Shown here: one piece after another, positions 14,601 through 21,714 of the stretch
How positions within the stretch are numbered: position 1 is the first letter of the stretch
Layout of the letters: every line of letters starts with the position of its first letter
Source of the DNA: CAKSQF01 sp051867915
Lineage (GTDB): Bacteria > Bacillota > Clostridia > Oscillospirales > CAG-272
Length of the DNA: 24,125 nucleotides
Assembly: GCA_051867915.1 (NCBI GenBank)
Contig: JBJDZJ010000011.1
Coordinates: 1-24,125 of the forward strand
Reading direction: 5' to 3'
Made by a program: the position numbers and the translations under genes
The notes under the pieces: model-generated
Database searches by the model: none
What the model saw: only the letters and a program-made list of their open reading frames with translations
Told to the model about the DNA's origin: nothing

Positions 14601-15213
14601 GACCGATGCGTCCGGACAGCTCGTTTACGATATCGGTAATCCGAACCAGATTATCCTCGGTTTCGGTAAGCCTTCGCTCGGCATCCTGCTTCTTGAACCG
14701 GTATTTGGAAATTCCGGCGGCTTCCTCAAAAATGATTCGTCTTTCTTCGCTTTTTTGGGATATGATCTCCGATACCCGACCCTGTCCGACGATGGAATAG
14801 CCGGTTTTTCCGATTCCGGTGTTGAGGAACATTTCGGTAATGTCCCGAAGACGGGAGGGCTTGTTGTTGATCAGATATTCGCTGTCTCCCGAACGATAAT
14901 AGCGTCTTGTGACGGTGATTTCGTCAAAATCGCTGTCGATGCGGTTTTCACCGCTGTTTTCGATGGTCAGGGATACCTCGGCGAAGGACATGGGCGATCT
15001 GCCGTTGGTTCCGCCGAAGATGACATCCTCCATTTTGTTGCCGCGGATGCTTTTGGTGGACAGTTCACCCAAAACCCACCGTATGGCGTCGGATATATTC
15101 GATTTGCCGCTTCCGTTGGGGCCGACGATGACGGTCATTCCTTCGGAAAAACGGATTTTGGTGCGGTCGGGAAAAGACTTGAAGCCGTGAATCTCCAATG
15201 ATTTGAGTCGCAT
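11626..15213 (-). CDS. smc: Chromosome segregation ATPase SMC
   Basis: This 1195-residue protein is the core of the bacterial condensin (SMC-ScpA-ScpB) that compacts and separates the chromosome. The N-terminal head has the Walker A motif GPNGSGKS (31-38). The ATPase signature LSGGEQ is at 1095-1100, Walker B FCLLDE is at 1119-1124 and the D-loop SALDEVNV follows. Two long heptad-rich coiled coils (about 165-490 and 680-1000) flank a hinge domain (about 500-670, including GICGPVSQLISV, IETALGANLQNIVV and GGSFTGGS). The length is standard. The C-terminal KLGVKL ending and the downstream ftsY are typical. The signature has Q, not R, in LSGGE(R/Q), which I recall as common in Ruminococcaceae-like Clostridia. 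ScpA and ScpB are not in the window. Confidence 0.97.
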   Translation of the reverse strand: MRLKSLEIHGFKSFPDRTKIRFSEGMTVIVGPNGSGKSNISDAIRWVLGELSTKSIRGNKMEDVIFGGTNGRSPMSFAEVSLTIENSGENRIDSDFDEITVTRRYYRSGDSEYLINNKPSRLRDITEMFLNTGIGKTGYSIVGQGRVSEIISQKSEERRIIFEEAAGISKYRFKKQDAERRLTETEDNLVRITDIVNELSGRIGPLEKDAAKARIYLDLYEKKKALDISLAVYDIERINDAAKLVEHDYLVAKQELELADDALASYDTRLETLSGLQLENRTAHEQASAKSDELTQSLHSLESRLMVAKNDLSHYEQQLQSLNASLEMRKKDRERQSTELESTRHRFDEESSRQAELEQEYEALTVRLEEARDRYQSAEQALERLEAQKAEILRQHTEARISLSALDESRLTMEARKEELSENLTALDKRIAQTRQNIEKSRNTLSEYNEKQTALNEQRNRLTAKNEERIRTLSEMESRYQSLLADISSKEQRALTLKRMEEHFEGYSRSVKFVADAAQAGRITGICGPVSQLISVDRKYSIAIETALGANLQNIVVENESAAKAAIALLKRENQGRSTFYPITSMRPANFNLPSSVRNGKGYIGIAAELISFDPKYYPVLSSLLGRTLVFDNLDNAATVAKASGYSYRIVTLDGQIINAGGSFTGGSVKRDSGILTRSVEIEEILAAKAESEKAAADLKRKIEAGTAVSDGDREEMERIGEDYSLISALCKAEQTALSMQTSRLSEQTEERNGILLSIKNLEAKESEKADQRTKLSDSCKIYDETADAIQTEMQNALNEKNAADRELNRLISEKNDAIVSISVQKKEVEVQRSRCESIAGELNIIRDQIAEYENQLEQSRLAVKRLTEQIDLDEGSLTELSKQIGETKGREQELTEKSLEIEKEINDLRQKSKNESHQRELIFTRYTALSSKMESASAEKTKLTDKIWEEYELSYADARNIPFEPVTEETRGKKVGEQTKLRSKIRELGAVNVGAIDEYAQVKERYEFLSGQVEDLNKSKKEFTEIITKLESEMCTRFSETFEKVNENFKVVFRELFGGGSGSLTLTDPENVLTSGIEINVSPPGKIIRNLIQLSGGEQVFVAIGIFFAILKVNPSPFCLLDEIESALDEVNVDRFAAYAKAFTGNTQFIIITHRRGTMEEADTLYGVTMQEKGISRILSISVNEVEQKLGVKL

Positions 15214-15249
15214 GGTTCAGATTGCCTTTCTGTCAAAATCTTGCTTGGA

Positions 15250-16269
15250 TCAGAGAATTTCGGCTCTGACCTGATATTCGGAAAATCCCGCTGTTTCTGC
15301 AAATTGCAGAGACTGTGGGGCATATTTTTTCATAATTCTGTCTCTGTTGCACCCTTTTTGCCCGATTACCTTGGACAGGGCGCCGACAGGGATCGCAATC
15401 CGGAGCTTCATCCCCCGAGGATCGGGGAGAGACAAAAGCGCAGTTTCAATTCTCCGGTAATACACCTCGGATGAGCAAAGCTCCCCGATGGCGGGATGAT
15501 AGCCGCCGGCAACGATTCCGCCGCTGCCATGCAGCGATTCGGTTTCACAGAGTCCCACACGGAGAAGCCGGACGCCGGCGTTTATAAACACCTCCATAAC
15601 AGAGGCGCATCTTTGCAGTGTTTCGTCTAGGGTCAGGGGACGGTAGCTTCCCTGAAGCATCATGGCATGCAGAGCGGTTCCCTCAAAGACGGCTGTGGGA
15701 TAGATTCTGGCGCCGACGGCGCCGTGACGGCAGATTTCCTCTGCACATATAATCTCATCCTCCAAGGTGGAGCCGGGAAGCCCCAGCATCATTTGTCCCA
15801 CCAGATCGAATCCTGCCTTTGTGATCTTGTCCATCGCCTGAATTGTACAGGCGGCGGTGTGTCCTCTGGCGGAGGCGTAGAGGACCGAGTCGTTGAGGCT
15901 CTGCACACCGATTTCAATGGTACCGAGACGGTAAGTGTGCAGGATTTCAAGAATTTCGTCGTTTATGTAGTCGGGTCTTGTGGAGCATCGGATTCCGTTG
16001 ATCCTGCCCGATTTCAGGTAACCGTCGGCAATTTTCAACAGGTCAACCATGAGAGTGCGGTCGATTCCGGTGAAGGATCCGCCGAAAAAGGCGATCTCCG
16101 CGATTGTGTCGGGGGCGGCAGATGAAAGATACCGCTCAACCGTTTTTTCGACCGTGGAAAGGTCGAAATCCGATTGCCCGGTGATCTTCCTCTGATTGCA
16201 GAAAACGCAGTCGTGGGGGCATCCCAGATGGGGGACGAATATTGGGATTGTCAGATGTCTCTTTGCCAT
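15250..16269 (-). CDS. Elp3-like radical SAM protein
   Basis: A 339-residue radical SAM enzyme. The cluster-binding cysteines are C17, C21 and C24 in CPHDCVFCNQ (C-x3-C-x2-C), followed by FFGGSFTG (61-68), the SAM-binding GGE-like motif. GIRCSTRPDYI, IGVQSLND and LVGQMMLGLPGS are Elp3-family marks (COG1243-like). The GNAT acetyltransferase half of true Elp3 is missing. The C-terminal 45 residues contain a VIGQKG segment (301-306) resembling a KH-type GxxG loop, which hints at RNA contact. The start lies three bases after the rnc stop and has no good ribosome binding site, so translation is probably coupled to rnc. The reaction is unknown; RNA or ribosome modification would fit the neighbours. 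Confidence 0.82.
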   Translation of the reverse strand: MAKRHLTIPIFVPHLGCPHDCVFCNQRKITGQSDFDLSTVEKTVERYLSSAAPDTIAEIAFFGGSFTGIDRTLMVDLLKIADGYLKSGRINGIRCSTRPDYINDEILEILHTYRLGTIEIGVQSLNDSVLYASARGHTAACTIQAMDKITKAGFDLVGQMMLGLPGSTLEDEIICAEEICRHGAVGARIYPTAVFEGTALHAMMLQGSYRPLTLDETLQRCASVMEVFINAGVRLLRVGLCETESLHGSGGIVAGGYHPAIGELCSSEVYYRRIETALLSLPDPRGMKLRIAIPVGALSKVIGQKGCNRDRIMKKYAPQSLQFAETAGFSEYQVRAEIL

Positions 16270-16272
16270 GGG

Positions 16273-16977
16273 TTACGGCTTTTCGCCGAAGAGGGTCAGC
16301 GCCTCTTTGGCGGCATTTTGTTCTGCCTCCCGTTTGCTTTTTCCGGTTCCGACGCCGATGATGTTGTTGTTGAGCCTTGCCTCAATCCGGAAGGTGCGGT
16401 CATGGGCAGGACCGGTTTCGGACAGAAGAATATATTCCAGCAGTGCGCCCGACTCCCGCTCGACAATTTGTTTCAGCTCCGACTTGTAATCGTTGACCCT
16501 GTGGGTCGCTTCAATGGTGCTGATCTTTTTGACTGCAAAGGGAAGGACGAATTCTTTGGCCTCTTCATAGGAACTGTCCAGATAGATGGCGGCAATCAGT
16601 GCCTCAAAGGCGTCCGATGTAATGGAGGGACGGTTTCTGCTTTCGTTGTTGTCCTCACCGTGACCCATCCGAAGGTACAGTCCGAGTTCCAGTTCCGAGG
16701 CGTATTCTGCCAACGCCTTCTCGCATACGGTAGTGGCGCGGATTTTGGAAAGTTCGCCCTCATGCAGTCCGGGAAAGGTTTCAAAAAGGTATGTGCTGAC
16801 GATCAGTGAAAGAACGCTGTCTCCCAGAAACTCCAGTCTTTCATTGCATCTCAGCGCCGCCCCTTTCGGGGATTCCTCGTTGGAATAGGAAGAGTGGGTC
16901 AGCGCAAGAGTCAGATATTTTTTATTCTTAAAGGAGTATCCGATTCTCTTTTCCAGAAGCTTACTGTCCCTGTACAT
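16273..16977 (-). CDS. rnc: Ribonuclease III
   Basis: The enzyme cuts double-stranded RNA, releasing 16S and 23S precursors from the primary rRNA transcript and processing some mRNAs. The 234-residue protein has an N-terminal nuclease domain with the signature NERLEFLGD (45-53). E46, E49, D53, E73, D122 and E125 match the conserved acidic positions. A C-terminal double-stranded RNA binding domain follows (about 160-232, ending in the GxGKSKREAEQNAAKEAL pattern). The start lies six bases after the plsX stop, and its AAAGGA site (16989-16994) lies within the last codons of plsX. In many Firmicutes acpP comes just before rnc, but it is absent here. Confidence 0.96.
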   Translation of the reverse strand: MYRDSKLLEKRIGYSFKNKKYLTLALTHSSYSNEESPKGAALRCNERLEFLGDSVLSLIVSTYLFETFPGLHEGELSKIRATTVCEKALAEYASELELGLYLRMGHGEDNNESRNRPSITSDAFEALIAAIYLDSSYEEAKEFVLPFAVKKISTIEATHRVNDYKSELKQIVERESGALLEYILLSETGPAHDRTFRIEARLNNNIIGVGTGKSKREAEQNAAKEALTLFGEKP

Positions 16978-16983
16978 ACAAAA

Positions 16984-18009
16984 TCACAATCCTTTTTCTG
17001 TGCTTGCAGATTCATCGGCATCAGCCGAGAGTTCCGAAAGTCTGTTGATAATTTCATCATTGACTCCGTATTCGACAAAACGGATGGCCTGTCGGATGGC
17101 ATTGCGGATGGCAATTGCATCCGAATTGCCGTGAGCCTTGATGACCGGTTTCGAGATTCCCAGAATGGGTGCGCCGCCGTAGGTTCGGGCATCCATCTTG
17201 GTTTTCATGCCGCTAAGCTGTTTTTTGACAAGCAGAGCGCCGATTTTGGTTTTGGTATTGGCATAGAACAGTTCTTTGAGCATTTTAATCATATAACCGC
17301 CCATACCTTCAACCACCTTCAGAAGGACATTTCCGGTAAATCCGTCGGTGACCACAAGATCGCACTTGTTGATAGGGATGTCCTTGCCTTCGATATTGCC
17401 GACAAATCGGATGTTGGCGTTTTTCAGAAGCGGATAGGAGTCAACCTGCAAGGGATTTCCTTTTTTCTCTTCCGCACCGATGTTCAGAAGTCCCACTCTT
17501 GCACGGTCAAGGTCGAACAGCTTCTCCATATAGACCGAACCCATGATGGCAAACTGGACCAGATATTCGGGGGTCACGGTCAGATTGGCGCCGCTGTCCA
17601 GAACCAGAAGGGGTTTCTCCATGGGAAGAATGGCACCGATGGCGGCACGGTGAATGCCTTTGATTCGCTTGACATAAAGAGTCGCACCGGTCTGGAGAGC
17701 ACCGGTATTGCCGCAGCTGACCAGCGCATCGCCTTCTCCGTCGGCAAGCAGGCGCAGAGCGACCCGCATGGAACTGTCCGATTTGTTTCGAACCGACATG
17801 GGATCGTCGGTCATCCGGATGATGTCGGACGCATGGACGATCTGTATACCGTCAAGGCTTAGGTTGCAGGAAGCGGCAGCCTTGCGGATGACTTCTTCGT
17901 CTCCGACAAAGGTCAGATCGTTTCCGAATTCTTCTTTTGCAACCATGGCACCCTTTAATATCGGAGCAGGACCCAGATCGCTGCCCATCACATCAACAAT
18001 AATTCTCAT
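16984..18009 (-). CDS. plsX: Phosphate acyltransferase PlsX
   Basis: PlsX makes acyl-phosphate from acyl-ACP, the first step of phospholipid synthesis in the PlsX/PlsY route, and works at the inner face of the membrane. The 341-residue protein starts MRIIVDVMGSDLGP and contains SVRNKSDSSMRVAL, VSCGNTGAL, PLLVLDSGAN, VGLLNIGAEEKKGN, CDLVVTDGFTGNVLLK and the conserved YGGAPILGI motif near the end. The length is typical. The start has AAAGG about 11 bases upstream. The usual fapR-plsX-fabD-fabG-acpP fatty-acid context is missing: the gene follows trmFO with a 43-base gap and is followed directly by rnc. Confidence 0.96.
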   Translation of the reverse strand: MRIIVDVMGSDLGPAPILKGAMVAKEEFGNDLTFVGDEEVIRKAAASCNLSLDGIQIVHASDIIRMTDDPMSVRNKSDSSMRVALRLLADGEGDALVSCGNTGALQTGATLYVKRIKGIHRAAIGAILPMEKPLLVLDSGANLTVTPEYLVQFAIMGSVYMEKLFDLDRARVGLLNIGAEEKKGNPLQVDSYPLLKNANIRFVGNIEGKDIPINKCDLVVTDGFTGNVLLKVVEGMGGYMIKMLKELFYANTKTKIGALLVKKQLSGMKTKMDARTYGGAPILGISKPVIKAHGNSDAIAIRNAIRQAIRFVEYGVNDEIINRLSELSADADESASTEKGL

Positions 18010-18052
18010 AACACAACAAGCCTTTCTCTGAAGGATAAAACATTCCGTAGCT

Positions 18053-19390
18053 TTACGGCAGGAAAGAATCGGAAGAGATCATAGCACAGAGGATCTCCAG
18101 CGAATGAGCGGAAATGGCCTCGTTCCGCGCACTTTTTCCGCCCTTGATCTTTTCCTTTGGCAGATCAATAATGCCGAAATTCACATTCATCGGCTGGAAG
18201 GATGCGGGATTTGCCGATGAGATATATCCGGCAAGCGCACCGATTGCGGTTGCGGTGGGGAATACAATCGGATCAAGCCCCAGAGCAAGCCGTGCGGCAT
18301 TGAGTCCGGCGACATAACCGGATGCCGTAGACTCCAGATAGCCCTCGACACCGGTCATCTGCCCGGCAAAGAAAACATCCGGATTCTTTTTCAGACGGTA
18401 GGTGGAGTCCAGAAGCTCGGGAGAGTTCAGATAGGTATTTCGGTGCATTACCCCGTACCGCAGGAAAGAGGCATTCTCCAGTCCGGGAATCAGGGAAAAG
18501 ACCCTTCGCTGTTCCTCAAAGGTCAGATGTGTCTGAAAACCCACCAGATTGTACATGGTTTTGTCCAGATTTTCCTGACGGAGCTGTACCACCGCATAAG
18601 GATCCCGACCGGTCTTGGGATCGGGCAGTCCTACCGGCTTTAAGGGTCCGTACAGAAGCGTATCGGGACCCCTTTTGGCCATGACTTCCACGGGCATACA
18701 TCCTTCAAATACGGTCAGATCCTCCTGAAGCTCCCGATCAAATGCTTTCAGGGGAGCCTCTTTGGCGGAAATCAAAGCATTGTAGAAGGTCTCGTACTCC
18801 TCTTTGTTCATCGGACAGTTGAGATAGCAAGCTTCTCCTTTTCCGTAACGGGAGGCAAGATAAACCTTGTCATAGTCGATGGTGGAAGCATCTACAATCG
18901 GCGCCGCGGCATCAAAAAAGTGAAGCTGTTTTCCTCCCAGATAGTCCGAAAGATAGTTTGCAAAGGGTTCTGAAGTCAAAGGACCGGTGGCGACGACGGT
19001 GATCTCGCCGTCCGGTATTTCGGTTTTCTCTTCTTCGTGAATGCGGATCAAGGGATGATTTCGCACGGCATCGGTGATCCGATCGGAAAAACGGAAACGG
19101 TCAACCGCCAGAGCCGCTCCTGCGGGAACCTCGGAGGCATAAGCCGATTCCATAATCAGACTGCCCAGTGTTGACAGCTCTGCTTTGAGCAGTCCCACCG
19201 CATTGGAAAGCTGTCTTGATCTCAAAGAGTTGGAGCAGACCAGCTCGGCAAAGCCCGGATAGTGGTGAGCGGGGGAGTATTTCGCCGGTTTCATCTCGTA
19301 AAGATCCACCGAAACGCCTTGGCGTGCCGCCTGCCATGCCGCTTCGCATCCGGCAAGACCGGCGCCGAAAACATTAATTCGTGCCGCCAT
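18053..19390 (-). CDS. trmFO: tRNA (uracil-5)-methyltransferase TrmFO, folate- and FAD-dependent
   Basis: TrmFO makes ribothymidine at position 54 of tRNA using methylenetetrahydrofolate and FADH2, the Gram-positive alternative to SAM-dependent TrmA. The 445-residue protein starts with the dinucleotide-binding VFGAGLAGCEAA (GAGLAG at 9-14), then YEMKPAKYSPAHH, ELVCSNSLRS (C52), LNCPMNKEEYE (C192) and FEGCMPVEVMAKRG (C231). C52 and C231 correspond to the two cysteines I recall as functional in the Bacillus subtilis enzyme. The start overlaps the end of topA by 17 bases in another frame. Downstream codY/hslVU/xerC, common in Bacillus, are absent. Confidence 0.96.
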   Translation of the reverse strand: MAARINVFGAGLAGCEAAWQAARQGVSVDLYEMKPAKYSPAHHYPGFAELVCSNSLRSRQLSNAVGLLKAELSTLGSLIMESAYASEVPAGAALAVDRFRFSDRITDAVRNHPLIRIHEEEKTEIPDGEITVVATGPLTSEPFANYLSDYLGGKQLHFFDAAAPIVDASTIDYDKVYLASRYGKGEACYLNCPMNKEEYETFYNALISAKEAPLKAFDRELQEDLTVFEGCMPVEVMAKRGPDTLLYGPLKPVGLPDPKTGRDPYAVVQLRQENLDKTMYNLVGFQTHLTFEEQRRVFSLIPGLENASFLRYGVMHRNTYLNSPELLDSTYRLKKNPDVFFAGQMTGVEGYLESTASGYVAGLNAARLALGLDPIVFPTATAIGALAGYISSANPASFQPMNVNFGIIDLPKEKIKGGKSARNEAISAHSLEILCAMISSDSFLP

Positions 19391-21659
19391 CTTGATCTAC
19401 CGTCCCTTCTGCGGGGAGTTCTTTGACATATTTGCAGCCGTCCTTTTTGCAGACAAGCTGAGGTTTGCCCTTCTTGTGATAGAGCATGGAGCCGCAAACG
19501 GGACACTTTTCGTTTGACGGCTTATCCCATGAGGAAAACTGGCATTCCGGATAGCCCGAACAGCTGTAGAACACCGTTTTGCCCTTGGCGCGCTTGCTGA
19601 CCAGCGGCTTGCCGCACAGAGGGCAGGGTACACCGATCTCATTCTGCATTCTCAGTGTGGTTTTGCACTCGGGATAGCGGGAGCAGGCATAGAAACTGCC
19701 GTACCGACCGTTTCGCAGTACCATCGGAGATCCGCATTTTTCGCATTTCGGCAGCTCCGTAGGATCAAGGGTAGGTTCGGGAAGCGATTTCGGAGATACC
19801 AGCGGTTTGGTGTTTTTGCATTTGGGGTAATTGGGACAGGCGGCAAACTTCCCGAACCGTCCCGATTTCACAATCATTCGGGCGCCGCATTTTTCGCAGA
19901 TCTGATCGGTTTCTTCCGGCGGCAGATTCACTTCATCTTTGGTTACATGAAGATCGGCATTTTCCAAGCTGATCTTGAAACGGTCGTAGAATCGGGTCAA
20001 AACTTCCAGCGAAGATTCTTCTCCGGCGGAGATGGCGTCCAGATCGTCCTCCATCTGAGCGGTAAAACGATAATCCACGATTTCGGGGAAATTTTCGATC
20101 ATCAGCTTTGTGGTGGTTTCCCCAAGTGCCGTTGGAGCCAATGCCTTGCCTTCCCGGTTGACATATCCTCTGGAGATGATGGTGGAAATGATGGTCGCAT
20201 AGGTGGAAGGACGGCCGATTCCTTTTTCCTCAAGGAATTTTACCAGCGTTGCCTCGGTGAAGCGGGGAGGCGGATCGGTATAATGCTGTTCGGGAGTGAT
20301 CCGGGTTGTTTTCAACAGATCACCCGTTGTCAGCGGAGGAAGTTTGTCGCTGCTTTCCTCATCGGAGGATTTGTCTCCCGCTTTTTCGGTTACCTCTTCG
20401 TAGACCTTACGGTAGCCGTCAAAACGGACGGTGGAACCGTTTGCACGGAAGAGACAGTTGCCGCAGGTGATGTCGGCGGTTACGGTATCAATTTCAGCCG
20501 ATGCCATTTGGCTGGCAAGGAAGCGTTCCCAGATCAGCTTATACAGACGGTACTGATCCATTGACAGATAGGAACGGATGGCAGACGGCTCAAATTTCAT
20601 GTTGGAAGGACGGATGGCCTCGTGAGCATCCTGAGCATCCGCCTTGGATTTATAGATTCTGGGTGACGAAGGGTAGTATCTGTCGCCGAACTTCCCGAGG
20701 ATATATTCCCTTGCGGCAGACTGCGCATCTGAGGAGATTCGCAGAGAATCGGTACGCATATAGGTAATCAGACCTTGAATGCCGCCGTTCTCCGATCCGA
20801 TGTTGATTCCTTCGTAAAGTTCCTGAGCCACACGCATGGTACGGTCGGTACGGAATCCCAATTTACGGGAGGCGTCCTGCTGGAGGGTGGAGGTTGTAAA
20901 CGGGGGAAGGGGATTCTTCTTTTTCAATGCCTTCCGGATGTCGGATACCCGGAAATCCTTTCCCTTGATTTCCGCCAGAACCCGATCTACATCCTCCTTG
21001 GTGTGCAGTTCGGTTTTCCTGCCGTCCCATCCGTAAAATTTGGATTTGAAGGCTCCGCCGTCGGGGCTGATATGATCGGCGGTCACGGTCCAGTACTCGA
21101 CGGGAACGAAATCCCGGATTTCCTGCTCCCGTTCCACGATGATTCGGGTGGCAACCGATTGAACACGACCGGCAGAAAGACCGCTTCTGACCTTCGCCCA
21201 AAGGAAGGGGGAGAGCTTATAGCCTACGATGCGGTCGAGAATCCGCCTTGTCTGCTGGGAGTCAACCAGATTCATATCAATGGTTCGGGGATTCTTAATG
21301 GCTTCCCGGACGGCGTTTTTGGTGATCTCATTGAAGGTTATCCGCTGACTTTTGTCAACGGGAATGCTCAGTACGGTGGCAAGATGCCAGGAAATGGCCT
21401 CGCCTTCCCGGTCTGCGTCGGTTGCCAGATAGACTTTCGTCGATGCCTTGGCATCCTTTTTCAGTTCCTTTATCAGATCGCCCTTGCCTCGGATGTTGAT
21501 ATAGTGCGGCTCAAAATTGTTTTCAATGTCCACGGACAGGGTGCTTTTGGCAAGATCGCGGACATGCCCTTTGGATGCAACGACCTTGTAGTTTGAGCCT
21601 AGATAGCCTTTGATGGTGTTGGCCTTAGACGGCGACTCCACGATTACAAGAATTGACAA
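19374..21659 (-). CDS. topA: DNA topoisomerase I (type IA), TTG start
   Basis: The enzyme relaxes negative supercoils by cutting one strand through a 5'-phosphotyrosine link. The 761-residue protein begins MSILVIVESPSKANTI with the toprim glutamate E8. The acidic triad DADREGE is at 81-87 and the catalytic tyrosine Y300 lies in GLITYMRTDS. Four C-terminal zinc ribbons start at the cysteine pairs 588, 639, 679 and 719; the fourth ends in CKKDGC. The start codon is TTG (minus strand), with GAGAGG (21668-21673) eight bases upstream; the conserved N-terminus makes this start certain. The gene lies 55 bases after dprA, the common dprA-topA order, and its end overlaps trmFO. Confidence 0.97.
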   Translation of the reverse strand: MSILVIVESPSKANTIKGYLGSNYKVVASKGHVRDLAKSTLSVDIENNFEPHYINIRGKGDLIKELKKDAKASTKVYLATDADREGEAISWHLATVLSIPVDKSQRITFNEITKNAVREAIKNPRTIDMNLVDSQQTRRILDRIVGYKLSPFLWAKVRSGLSAGRVQSVATRIIVEREQEIRDFVPVEYWTVTADHISPDGGAFKSKFYGWDGRKTELHTKEDVDRVLAEIKGKDFRVSDIRKALKKKNPLPPFTTSTLQQDASRKLGFRTDRTMRVAQELYEGINIGSENGGIQGLITYMRTDSLRISSDAQSAAREYILGKFGDRYYPSSPRIYKSKADAQDAHEAIRPSNMKFEPSAIRSYLSMDQYRLYKLIWERFLASQMASAEIDTVTADITCGNCLFRANGSTVRFDGYRKVYEEVTEKAGDKSSDEESSDKLPPLTTGDLLKTTRITPEQHYTDPPPRFTEATLVKFLEEKGIGRPSTYATIISTIISRGYVNREGKALAPTALGETTTKLMIENFPEIVDYRFTAQMEDDLDAISAGEESSLEVLTRFYDRFKISLENADLHVTKDEVNLPPEETDQICEKCGARMIVKSGRFGKFAACPNYPKCKNTKPLVSPKSLPEPTLDPTELPKCEKCGSPMVLRNGRYGSFYACSRYPECKTTLRMQNEIGVPCPLCGKPLVSKRAKGKTVFYSCSGYPECQFSSWDKPSNEKCPVCGSMLYHKKGKPQLVCKKDGCKYVKELPAEGTVDQDGGTN

Positions 21660-21667
21660 TGTGATGA

Positions 21668-21673
21668 CCTCTC
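21668..21673 (-). promoter_or_regulatory. Ribosome binding site of the TTG-initiated topA
   Basis: GAGAGG on the minus strand, eight bases before the TTG start codon at 21657-21659. No in-frame ATG near this point would keep the conserved SILVIVESPSKA opening. Confidence 0.8.
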
Positions 21674-21714
21674 TAACTGTGTCGGATATAGTAAGAAACG
21701 GACTGTTTCAGGAT

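Noticed and set aside
16894..17862. A 322-codon plus-strand frame opposite plsX and the start of rnc
   Set aside because: It crosses two certain genes and has no family resemblance or ribosome binding site.
18045..18058. Small hairpin at the trmFO stop as a terminator
   Set aside because: Only five base pairs form and no T-run follows, so termination is not supported.
20775..21596. A 273-codon plus-strand frame opposite topA
   Set aside because: It is the mirror of the toprim and catalytic region of topA and has no independent support.
21660..21714. A promoter in the dprA-topA gap
   Set aside because: A TATATC-like -10 exists, but no -35 box at a suitable spacing was found.
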